DNA from: Actinoplanes sp. NBRC 103695
Lineage (GTDB): Bacteria; Actinomycetota; Actinomycetes; Mycobacteriales; Micromonosporaceae
Direction: 5' to 3'
Assembly (NCBI RefSeq): GCF_030269485.1
Contig: NZ_BSTL01000006.1
Coordinates: forward strand, 124,001-188,000
DNA length: 64,000 nucleotides
In this document: piece after piece, positions 42,620-49,744 of the stretch
Layout of the letters: each line of letters starts with the position of its first letter
Numbering within the stretch: the first letter of the stretch is position 1
The notes under the pieces: generated by a model
What the model saw: the letters and a program-made list of their open reading frames with translations, nothing else
What the model was told of the DNA's origin: nothing
Database searches by the model: none
Program-made: the position numbers and the translations under genes

Positions 42620-42655
42620 GGCCAGAACCGTAGCGCGCAATTCAATTGTGTGCAA
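42620..42655 (-). promoter_or_regulatory. ohrR-ohr promoter with OhrR operator
   Basis: On the minus strand: -35 TTGCAC (42655-42650), a 17-base spacer, -10 TACGGT (42632-42627), then seven bases to the ATG, so a leaderless message is likely. The spacer contains CAATTCAATTG (42638-42648), the A/T-rich palindrome typical of OhrR boxes. A repressor bound there would cover the promoter. Confidence 0.82.
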
Positions 42656-42697
42656 CCAGGTCGTGCGGGAGCGGGGCGGAAGTGTGATCATGCCTCG

Positions 42698-43198
42698 GTG
42701 CCGGAAATCCGTTTTGTACAGCTCTCCCCCGCCGCGATGACCGCTCTGATCAACGGTGACCTGCCCGCGGCCGGCGCCGCCGCGGGCACGCCGCTCACCC
42801 AGTTCCTGGCCGACGAGGCCTGGCTGTGGCGGATACGACGCGACGACATCGCCCGCAACCCCGAGGCGGCGGAATGGGTGGCCCGGCCGGCGCTGGACGT
42901 GGCGACCGGGCAGGTGGTGGGTCACGGCGGGTTCCACGGGCCGCCGGACGAGAACGGGACCGTGGAGATCGCGTACTCGGTGGATCCGGGTCTGCGGCGG
43001 CGCGGTTACGCCAAGGCGATGGTCACGGCGCTGCTGGCGCGGGTGGTCGCGGACGAGCGGGTGCGTGCGGTGCGGGCCAGCATCCGCCCGGACAACGCGG
43101 GCTCACTGGCGACGATCGCGAAGTTCGGGTTCCGCAAGATCGGCGAGCAGTGGGATCCCGAGGACGGCCTGGAGCACGTCTTCCGCCGGGAGGTTTAG
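42698..43198 (+). CDS. GNAT family N-acetyltransferase
   Basis: A 166-residue acetyltransferase with the acetyl-CoA loop VDPGLRRRGYAKAMVTALLA and the later VRASIRPDNAGSLATIAKFGF, typical of the RimJ/RimL-like group that acetylates amino groups of proteins or small molecules. GTG at 42698 (VPEIRFVQLS) is the likely start. Codons end mostly in G/T on this strand. Substrate unknown. Confidence 0.88.
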   Translation: MPEIRFVQLSPAAMTALINGDLPAAGAAAGTPLTQFLADEAWLWRIRRDDIARNPEAAEWVARPALDVATGQVVGHGGFHGPPDENGTVEIAYSVDPGLRRRGYAKAMVTALLARVVADERVRAVRASIRPDNAGSLATIAKFGFRKIGEQWDPEDGLEHVFRREV

Positions 43199-43204
43199 GC
43201 CTGG

Positions 43205-43987
43205 CTACAGCCCGGGCTGGCGGACGTGCACGAGCAGGGGCCGGTGGTCGGAGATGCCGGCCTGCGGGTTGCGCACCTCGACGACCTCGCCGAGCGCCTT
43301 GCCGCCGCGCGGGTCGAGCAGGATGTGGTCGAGTTGCGCCTTCGGCGTGGTGCTGGGGTACGTGGGCAGCTGGGCGAGCGTCCGCCAGCCGCTGAACGCG
43401 CGCACCGGCCCGCCGGGCATGTTCAGGTCGCCGATCAGCAGGCGGGGTGCGGGCAGCCGGCGCAGGGCGCGGACGGCGTGGCGCAGCTGGCGCACGTTCC
43501 ATCCGGGCACGAACGACAGGTGGGTGTTGCCGACGGTGACCGGGCCGGCGGGGCTGTCGATGACCGCGGCGAGCAGGACGCGGGGCTCGTCCTTGAGGAG
43601 CAGGACGCCCTTGCCGGGGATCCAGACGGGTGAGCGCACGGGTGCGGCGGGCAGCTGGGTGATCTGCCATTGGCGTACCGGCCAGCGGCTGACCAGGGCG
43701 ATCCCGTAGAGAGGGTGTTCGTTGTCGGCGGCGCTGCTCCACGGCCGCCAGGTCTCGCCCGGGGTGCCGGCGACGGCGGCGGCGAAGCGGTGGTTGGGGG
43801 CGCCGAGGGCCTCAGCGGCGATGGCGGTGAGGTCGAGCAGGCCGCTGCGGGGCTGGGCGCGGTCGACCTCTTGCAGGCCGATCACGTCGGCGTCGAGGTC
43901 GGCGACGGCGGCGGAGACCCGTTCGGAGTGCACCTCACCGTCGGTGAGGGATCGTCCGTTCAGCAGGTTGAAGGTGGCCAGACGCAC
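43205..43987 (-). CDS. endonuclease/exonuclease/phosphatase-fold hydrolase
   Basis: A 260-residue EEP-superfamily metal hydrolase: RLATFNLLNGRSL with the Asn, DVIGLQEVDR with the metal Glu, TVGNTHLSF with the His, LLIGDLNMP with Asp/Asn, and GISDHRPLLVHV with the terminal Asp-His. These cleave nucleic acids or phosphodiester/phosphomonoester lipids. No signal peptide, so a cytoplasmic location is expected. Convergent with the GNAT gene. Confidence 0.9.
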   Translation of the reverse strand: MRLATFNLLNGRSLTDGEVHSERVSAAVADLDADVIGLQEVDRAQPRSGLLDLTAIAAEALGAPNHRFAAAVAGTPGETWRPWSSAADNEHPLYGIALVSRWPVRQWQITQLPAAPVRSPVWIPGKGVLLLKDEPRVLLAAVIDSPAGPVTVGNTHLSFVPGWNVRQLRHAVRALRRLPAPRLLIGDLNMPGGPVRAFSGWRTLAQLPTYPSTTPKAQLDHILLDPRGGKALGEVVEVRNPQAGISDHRPLLVHVRQPGL

Positions 43988-44044
43988 GGATCGACCCTAC
44001 TGGCGTCGGGAACCTCGATGATCACGGGTGGTATGAATGCCACC

Positions 44045-44524
44045 ATGAGCGACGATGTGGCGCGGCTGATCGCCCAGCTCGAGGAGCAGGAGCGGCGGCT
44101 GACCTTCGGCCGTTTCGATCATGCGGACGCGTGGTCGCTGGGGTGTCTGCTGGTGGAGCTGGCGACCGGGCGCGGGTTGCCGGTGGCGATCGACATCCGG
44201 CGTGGCCGGCAGCAGATGTTCCATGCGGCGCTGGCGGGCAGTGTGGCGGACAACGACGAGTGGATCGCCCGCAAGGTGCGGGTGGTGGAGCGGTACGGGG
44301 CGTCGTCGTTCCTGGTGGGGCGGCGGCTGGCCGCGAAGGGTCAGGAACTGGACGCCGGGATGGGTGTGGATCCGGCCGAGTACGCCGCGCACGGCGGCGC
44401 GTTCCCGGTGCGGGTTCCGGACGTGGGTGTGGTGGGTGTGGTGACGGTGTCGGGTCTCCCCCAGGCCGACGACCACGCGCTGGTGATCGAGGCGGTGGAG
44501 GCGTGGCTGGCCCGCGGCCGGTGA
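44045..44524 (+). CDS. UPF0303/HbpS-like heme-degrading domain protein
   Basis: A 159-residue protein of the GlcG/HbpS-like fold: LEEQERRLTFGRFDHADAWS, ATGRGLPVAIDIRRGRQQMF, ARKVRVVERYGASSFLVG, PVRVPDVGVVGVVTVSGLPQ. Family relatives (the Streptomyces HbpS and the UPF0303 group) bind or degrade heme, but this member has no signal peptide. ATG at 44045 begins the conserved sequence. Confidence 0.82.
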   Translation: MSDDVARLIAQLEEQERRLTFGRFDHADAWSLGCLLVELATGRGLPVAIDIRRGRQQMFHAALAGSVADNDEWIARKVRVVERYGASSFLVGRRLAAKGQELDAGMGVDPAEYAAHGGAFPVRVPDVGVVGVVTVSGLPQADDHALVIEAVEAWLARGR

Positions 44525-44554
44525 GGCGGTCGTCGTCGCGGCCGCAATCCGGTG

Positions 44555-45403
44555 TTACGCGGCGCGGGTGATCTGTACGCCGTAGGCGTCGGTGGCGGCG
44601 AGGCGGCTGGACATGGTGCTGCGGCCGGCGATCTGGGCGGCGTAGGCGGCTCGGCGGCGGGCGACGACGCCGTCCTTGCCGGTGGTGGCACCCTGCTGCT
44701 CCATGTGGGCGGACAGGCCGTCCTTGAGCAGGGCGAGGGCTTCGGTACGCAGCTGCGAGACGCGTGACTCGGTGACGCCGAGCTCGGCGGCGACCTCGGA
44801 CAGGGGCCGCTCCTGCAGGAACGACGCCTCGACGACGAAGCGCAGCCGCTCGGGCAGCACGGTGACGGCGTCGTGCAGGTAGCCCATGCGCTCGCGGTGC
44901 AGCAGCATCTCCTCGGGGTTCAGGGAGCTCTCGGTGACCATGTCCTCGGCGGCGCCGAGGGTGAAGCCCTGCAGCGAGAGCACGGCGGCGCGCTGCACGT
45001 CGTCGTCGATGCCGGCCACCTCGCTGACGCCGACGCCGAGCAACTCGGCCAGCTCGGACAGGGTCGGGGTGCGGCCGAGTTCGGCGGTGAGCTCCTGGCG
45101 GGCGGTGTCGGCGCGGCGGGCGCGGGCGCGGACCGAGCGGGTGGCCCAGTCCATCGAGCGCAGCTCGTCGAGCAGGGCGCCGCGGACGCGCAGGGCGGCG
45201 AACCGGCCGAACGGGATGCCGCGGGTCTGGTCGAAGCCCTGGGCGGCGGTGACCAGCGCGGCGTAGCCGGCCGAGGCGAGGTCGTCGCGGTGTACGTGGG
45301 CGGGCACCTTGAAGAGCATCTCGCGGACCATGTGCCCGACCAGCGCCATGTTGTCGCGGATCAGGTTCTCCTGGGCGCGGGTGACGGTCTTGGCTGCGGT
45401 CAT
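44555..45403 (-). CDS. FliA/WhiG-type sigma factor (sigma-28 family)
   Basis: A 282-residue group 3 sigma factor. Region 2 includes DDLASAGYAALVTAAQGFDQ, then GIPFGRFAALRVRGALLDEL and RSMDWATRSVRAR, the FliA/WhiG signature. Region 3 has AELGRTPTLSELAELLGV, and region 4 has PLSEVAAELGVTESRVSQL. Candidate targets are flagellar or sporulation promoters; zoospore-forming actinoplanetes carry several such factors. A roughly 50-residue C-terminal extension (after EALALLKDGLSAHMEQQG) is unusual. No flagellar genes are in the window. Confidence 0.88.
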   Translation of the reverse strand: MTAAKTVTRAQENLIRDNMALVGHMVREMLFKVPAHVHRDDLASAGYAALVTAAQGFDQTRGIPFGRFAALRVRGALLDELRSMDWATRSVRARARRADTARQELTAELGRTPTLSELAELLGVGVSEVAGIDDDVQRAAVLSLQGFTLGAAEDMVTESSLNPEEMLLHRERMGYLHDAVTVLPERLRFVVEASFLQERPLSEVAAELGVTESRVSQLRTEALALLKDGLSAHMEQQGATTGKDGVVARRRAAYAAQIAGRSTMSSRLAATDAYGVQITRAA

Positions 45404-45532
45404 TGCTGGTTCCCCCTCGTGGTCGTCGCCGCTGTCCGGCTGACGGAGGGAACATTTCGTTGCGGAGGGTGCAGCTAGCGGTCACTCACAGTTGCCGGTT
45501 GGTTGCAACCGAATCATGAGGGGGAAAGTTCT

Positions 45533-46144
45533 TCAGCGGAGCAACCAGCCGTTGTCGACGGCCAGGCGGACGGCTTCGGCGCGGGTACGGGCGCCGGTCT
45601 TGCCGATGGCCGAGGACAGGTGATTGCGCACCGTGCCCTCGGACAGTGTCAGGTCGCGGGCGATGTCGGCGACCGTGCCGCCGTCCCGGGCCGAGCGCAG
45701 CACGTCGGTCTCCCGTTCGGTCAGCGGCGAGTCGCCCTGGGCGAGCGACTGGGCGGCCAGGCCCGGGTCGACCACCCGCAGCCCCTCGTGCACCCGGCGT
45801 ACCGCGTCGGCGAGCTGCCGGGCGGGGGTGTCCTTGACGATGAACCCGCTGGCGCCGGCGGCCATCGCCTGCCTCAGGTAGCCGGCCCGGCCGAACGTGG
45901 TCACCATCAGCACCCGGCAGCCGGGAAGCGCCGTGCGCAGGGCCCGGGCGGCGGCCACCCCGTCCAGGCCGGGCATCTCCACATCCAGCAGGGCGACGTC
46001 GGCGCAGTGGGCGCGGGCCGCGTCGACCACCTCGTCGCCGCGGCCCACCTCGGCGACCACCTCGAGATCCGGCTCCATGTCGAGCAGGGCCGCCATCGCG
46101 CCCCGGACCAGGGCCTGATCGTCAGCCAGCAGCAACCGGATCAT
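45533..46144 (-). CDS. NarL/DesR-like response regulator
   Basis: A 203-residue regulator: receiver with Asp in DVALLDVEMPGLDG, conserved Thr in VLMVTTFGR, Lys in ASGFIVKDTP, and a LuxR helix-turn-helix (LTERETDVLRSARDGGTVAD, SEGTVRNHLSSAIGKTGA). It is the intact counterpart to the broken regulator at 19.1-19.7 kb. It overlaps the kinase gene by four bases (ATGA). It should control the adjacent ABC-2 exporter. Confidence 0.95.
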   Translation of the reverse strand: MIRLLLADDQALVRGAMAALLDMEPDLEVVAEVGRGDEVVDAARAHCADVALLDVEMPGLDGVAAARALRTALPGCRVLMVTTFGRAGYLRQAMAAGASGFIVKDTPARQLADAVRRVHEGLRVVDPGLAAQSLAQGDSPLTERETDVLRSARDGGTVADIARDLTLSEGTVRNHLSSAIGKTGARTRAEAVRLAVDNGWLLR

Positions 46145-47253
46145 GAGGGCACCTCCACGCGTACCCGGAAACCGGGTTTGTCCGTGCGGGCACCCACCGT
46201 GAGGGTCCCGCCGTGCTGTTCCGCCCGCCGTCGCAGCCCTTCGAGGCCCTGGCCGCCGTCGATGTTCCCCGAAAGCCCGGCGCCGTCGTCGAGGATCTCC
46301 ACGCTGGCGGGGCCGAGCCGCACCTCGGCGCGGGCGGCGTGAGCGTGGCGGACGATGTTGGTGACCGCCTCGCGGATCGTCCAGGCGAACAGTTCCCGCA
46401 GCGGCGTGGGTACCTCGTCGGCGGCGCCGGGCAGGTCGGCGTCGACGTTCGCCGCGGTGAGGGCCTCCCGGGCGGCCGCGATCTCGCCGGGCAGCGAGAT
46501 GCCGCGTACGCCCAGGGCGGTGGAGCGGACGTCGGCGAGCGCGTCGCGGGCCAGGACCTCCAGGTCGCGCAGCTCGGAGCGTGCCTTCTCCACGTCCACG
46601 TCGAGCAGCCGCTGGGCCAGCTCCGCCTTGACGGTGACCACGGTCAGCGAGTGGCCGAGGATGTCGTGCAGGTCGCGGGCGATGCGGTTGCGTTCGGTCT
46701 GCACCGCCAGGTCGGCCAGCTCCTGCTGGGTGTCGGCCAGCCGGCGTTGCCGTTCGGCCGCCAGCCGGATCCCGTACGAGGCCAGGCCGCCGAGCAGAGC
46801 CGCCAGCCCGTAGCCGTTGTCCTCCCAGCCGGGCATCAACCGGGACAGCAGTTCGGTGCCGATCACCACGGCCACCACGAACGGGCCGCCCTGGGAGATC
46901 GGCAGGGCCATCGCCGCGGTGGCCGCGATGTACGTGACGCAGGGCAGCGCGTGGAACCCGGCGGCGGGCACCTGCAAGGCGAACAGCGCCAGCTGGGCCA
47001 GCAGCACCAGCCAGGCCGTGCCGGTGATGTCGCGGCCACCGACCGAGACCCGGCCGGTGGCGTCGCGGCCGCTGAGCCGGATGCGGCGCAGCAGAGCCAC
47101 GCCGCCCAGGTAGGCGCCCGCGAACCCGGTGAGGGCGGCCAGGCCGACAGTGCGAGCCCAGCCGCCCGGGTGGTGCCACAGGGCGGTGAGGTTCTCGTCC
47201 AGGTAGAACAGCCACGCGGCCGCGAAGATCCACCCGTGCCGCCAAGGCTTCAT
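46141..47253 (-). CDS. DesK-like sensor histidine kinase
   Basis: A 370-residue kinase with about five N-terminal membrane helices, the phosphoacceptor His in IARDLHDILGHSLTVV, N-box AWTIREAVTNIVRHAHA, and G-boxes VEILDDGAG and GQGLEGLRRRAEQ. ATG at 47253 (MKPWRHGW) starts just before the first helix. DesK-type membranes often sense lipid state; in actinobacteria such pairs commonly control neighbouring ABC exporters, as placed here. Confidence 0.94.
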   Translation of the reverse strand: MKPWRHGWIFAAAWLFYLDENLTALWHHPGGWARTVGLAALTGFAGAYLGGVALLRRIRLSGRDATGRVSVGGRDITGTAWLVLLAQLALFALQVPAAGFHALPCVTYIAATAAMALPISQGGPFVVAVVIGTELLSRLMPGWEDNGYGLAALLGGLASYGIRLAAERQRRLADTQQELADLAVQTERNRIARDLHDILGHSLTVVTVKAELAQRLLDVDVEKARSELRDLEVLARDALADVRSTALGVRGISLPGEIAAAREALTAANVDADLPGAADEVPTPLRELFAWTIREAVTNIVRHAHAARAEVRLGPASVEILDDGAGLSGNIDGGQGLEGLRRRAEQHGGTLTVGARTDKPGFRVRVEVPS

Positions 47254-47291
47254 GACGCTGAACCTATCGCCGCTCAGACCCGCTCCGCCGC

Positions 47292-48068
47292 TCAGACCCG
47301 CGCGGTGTCGCGGCGGAACCGCCAGACGGCGCCGCCGGCGAACACCGCGGTCCAGGCGAGCACGTTGAGCGCGGCGATCCACAGGTTGCCGTCGTGCACG
47401 AGCGGGTAGCGGGCGATCTCGCCGACGCCGTACACCGGGGTGAACTTGGCGATCGTGGCGAAGGTGTGGCCGAACGTGTCGACCGGCGCGAACAGCCCGC
47501 CCGCGAAGGAGAGCACGGCCAGCGCCGGTCCGAGGATCTGCATGACGTTCTCACTGGGCAGCAGGTAGCCCATGAACAACCCGAACGCCCCGAACACCAG
47601 CGAGCACACCCACGCCAGCAGCCCGCACTCGATCCAGGCGTGGGCGGGCAGCTCGGCGCCGGCGAACGCGCCGACCGTCATCGCGACCAGCACCGAGATC
47701 GCGCCGACGACCATCGCCAGGGTCAGCTTCGTCGCGATGTACGCCATCGGCCTGAGCGGGGTCAGCCGCAGCTGCCGGGACCAGCCGGCCGCGCGTTCCA
47801 GTGACACCATCGCGCCGCCGCTGGTGGCGGCCAGCATCGCGCCGTAGACGGCCATGCTGACCAGGATGTAGCCGGTGACGTTGCCCTCGCCGGCGCGTTG
47901 TGTCTTCAGGTCGCCGCCGGTGCCGAAGAGCAGGAAGAACACCGCCGGCAGGATCAGCGTGAAGATGACGGTGCGGCGGTTGCGGACCATCCGGCGCAGC
48001 TCGAGCGCCAGCAGTTGCGGGGAGAACCCACCCAGAGCGGGCAGTTTTCGTTCGGCGACAGCGGTCAT
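47292..48068 (-). CDS. ABC-2 type transporter permease
   Basis: A 258-residue permease with six membrane helices (FTLILPAVFFLLFGTGG, GYILVSMAVYGAMLAATS, LAMVVGAISVLVAMTVGAFA, and others) and the ABC-2 EE/LLS-like loop ERAAGWSRQLRLTPLRP. It pairs with the ATPase upstream (4-base overlap). DrrB-like drug or lipid exporters have this size and layout. Confidence 0.92.
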   Translation of the reverse strand: MTAVAERKLPALGGFSPQLLALELRRMVRNRRTVIFTLILPAVFFLLFGTGGDLKTQRAGEGNVTGYILVSMAVYGAMLAATSGGAMVSLERAAGWSRQLRLTPLRPMAYIATKLTLAMVVGAISVLVAMTVGAFAGAELPAHAWIECGLLAWVCSLVFGAFGLFMGYLLPSENVMQILGPALAVLSFAGGLFAPVDTFGHTFATIAKFTPVYGVGEIARYPLVHDGNLWIAALNVLAWTAVFAGGAVWRFRRDTARV

Positions 48069-48976
48069 GACTGCTCCTCGGCGGTCAGGGTGAGGAACGC
48101 CTCTTCCAGGTTGCGGGAGGTGATCTCCAGATCCCGGGCGGCGGTACGGGTCAGCAGGTGGCGGGCCACCGGGTCGGTGTCGCGGGCGTGCACGTAGATC
48201 TGGTCGCCGCGCACCTCCGCGTTCTCCGCGCCCGGCAGCGCCAGGAGCTCCTCGACGGTGGCGCCGGGCAGGGTCGCCCGGACCGTACGCCCGGCGGCGA
48301 GGGCCTTGACCTCGGCGGCGGTGCCGTCGGCGACCACCCGGCCGCGGCGCACGAAGACGATCCGGTCGGCGTACGCGTCGGCCTCGTCGAGGTAGTGGGT
48401 GGCGAAGATGACGGTGCGGCCGCCGCGGGCGTCCTGGCGGATCGCCGACCAGAAGTCGTGCCGGCCGGAGACGTCCATGCCGGTGGTCGGCTCGTCCAGG
48501 ATGAGCAGTTCCGGGTCGGGCAGCAGCGCCATCGCGAACCGCAGCCGCTGCTGCTGGCCGCCGGAACACTTGCCGACCAGCCGCTTGCGGATCTCGGTCA
48601 GCCCGGCACGCTCCAGCGCGGCGTCCACCTGGGCGCGGCCCCGGCCGAAGAGCACCGCGGTCAGGCGTACGGTCTCCTCGACGGTGTAGTCCTTGAGCAG
48701 GCCGCCGGTCTGCATGACGGCCGAGACGAGACCGAGCGCGACCGCCTCCTGCGGCGCCCGGCCGTAGATGCTGACCCGCCCGCCGTCCGGCCGGGACAGC
48801 CCGAGCAGCATGTCGATGGTGGTGGTCTTGCCGGCCCCGTTCGGGCCGAGCAGCGCGACCACCTCGCCGGGGCGGATCGTCAGGCTCACCCCGTCGACCG
48901 CGGTGACCGCCCCGAATCGTTTGACGACGCCGTCCATGTCGACGGCCCGGGAAACCGGTGTTGCCGTAATGGTCAT
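48065..48976 (-). CDS. ABC transporter ATP-binding protein (DrrA-like)
   Basis: A 303-residue ATPase: Walker A LLGPNGAGKTTTIDMLLGL, signature KCSGGQQQRLRFAMALL, Walker B LLILDEPTTGMD, and switch His in VIFATHYLDEADAYADR. The C-terminal 80 residues (AGRTVRATLPGATVEELLAL) form the DrrA-type extension. ATG at 48976; a long inverted repeat lies 10 bases upstream. First gene of the exporter-kinase-regulator set. Confidence 0.94.
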   Translation of the reverse strand: MTITATPVSRAVDMDGVVKRFGAVTAVDGVSLTIRPGEVVALLGPNGAGKTTTIDMLLGLSRPDGGRVSIYGRAPQEAVALGLVSAVMQTGGLLKDYTVEETVRLTAVLFGRGRAQVDAALERAGLTEIRKRLVGKCSGGQQQRLRFAMALLPDPELLILDEPTTGMDVSGRHDFWSAIRQDARGGRTVIFATHYLDEADAYADRIVFVRRGRVVADGTAAEVKALAAGRTVRATLPGATVEELLALPGAENAEVRGDQIYVHARDTDPVARHLLTRTAARDLEITSRNLEEAFLTLTAEEQS

Positions 48977-48986
48977 GCGTTTCACT

Positions 48987-49033
48987 CTGGACCGTGACAC
49001 GCGGCCGGGCGGCTGCCGCGCGTCACGGTCCAG
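48987..49033 (-). terminator. 19-bp inverted repeat (terminator or operator)
   Basis: CTGGACCGTGACACGCGGC (48987-49005) pairs with GCCGCGCGTCACGGTCCAG (49015-49033) with one mismatch around a nine-base loop. It lies 12 bases after the Clp_N gene stop and 10 bases before the ABC gene ATG, so it may end the first transcript or control the second. Confidence 0.65.
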
Positions 49034-49045
49034 CCATGACAAATG

Positions 49046-49696
49046 TCAGTTGTTCTCGTCGACGGTCGCCGGCCCCTCGACCCCCAGCCGGTGCAGGGGG
49101 CCGTCGTCGGACTCCTCGGCCAGCAGGGCGAGCAGCAGGTGCCCGGAGCCGACCCCCTCCTGGCCGAGCCGCAGCGCCTCCCGGAAGGACAGCTCCAGGG
49201 CCTTCTTGGCGTGCGCGTCGAACGGGATCAGCGCGGGCAGGTCGGGCACCGAGGCCGGCAGTGTGATCTGTTCCCGGGTGACGCCGGCCGCTGTGAGCAG
49301 TTCGCCGCCCTGCGAGGCCGGGTCGGCCAGCAGCGCGAGGATCAGGTGGGCGGGCACGATTTCGGCGTGCCCGCCCGTCCTGGCCTCCTCCTGCGAGCCG
49401 ACCACCGCGCGGCGGGCGGCGTCGGAGTAGCGGCTGAACGCCTGCGCCGGGTCGACGTCCTTGGCGACGAACCGTTTCTGCGCGGCCTGCTTGGAGACGC
49501 CCATGCTGGCGCCGATCTCGGTCCAGGACGCGCCGGAGCGGCGGGCCTGGTCGACGAAGTGCCCGATCAGATGGTCGGCCAGGTCGCCGAGGTGGTCGCC
49601 CAGGATGACGGCGCCGGACAGCCGCTCCAGGGGCGATTCGTGGTTCTTGCTGACGGCCGTGATCAGGTCGTCGAGCCGTACCGGTGGATTGGTCAT
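49046..49696 (-). CDS. Clp N-terminal domain protein with HTH
   Basis: A 216-residue protein with an HTH near residues 55-80 (ASWTEIGASMGVSKQAAQKR) and a Clp repeat domain near 115-210 (DAARRAVVGSQEEARTGGHA, PAHLILALLADPASQGGELL, GSGHLLLALLAEESDDG). It lacks AAA domains, so it could be an adaptor or a stress-responsive regulator. ATG at 49696 begins a leaderless message. Two palindromes with GTCAACC and GTTGAC arms overlap its promoter, and its own HTH is the obvious candidate to bind them. Confidence 0.85.
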   Translation of the reverse strand: MTNPPVRLDDLITAVSKNHESPLERLSGAVILGDHLGDLADHLIGHFVDQARRSGASWTEIGASMGVSKQAAQKRFVAKDVDPAQAFSRYSDAARRAVVGSQEEARTGGHAEIVPAHLILALLADPASQGGELLTAAGVTREQITLPASVPDLPALIPFDAHAKKALELSFREALRLGQEGVGSGHLLLALLAEESDDGPLHRLGVEGPATVDENN

Positions 49697-49744
49697 GCCG
49701 TCAACCATAGGTTGACGATAGGCGGTCGTCAACCTGAAGTTGAC
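49697..49744 (-). promoter_or_regulatory. promoter with twin GTCAACC-GTTGAC operators
   Basis: On the minus strand: -35 TTGACG (49732-49727), 17-base spacer, -10 TATGGT (49709-49704), then seven bases to the ATG. Palindrome 1 (49700-49716, GTCAACC ata GGTTGAC) covers the -10; palindrome 2 (49728-49744, GTCAACCTGAAGTTGAC) covers the -35 and the last codons of the upstream gene. Centres are 28 bases apart. Confidence 0.85.
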
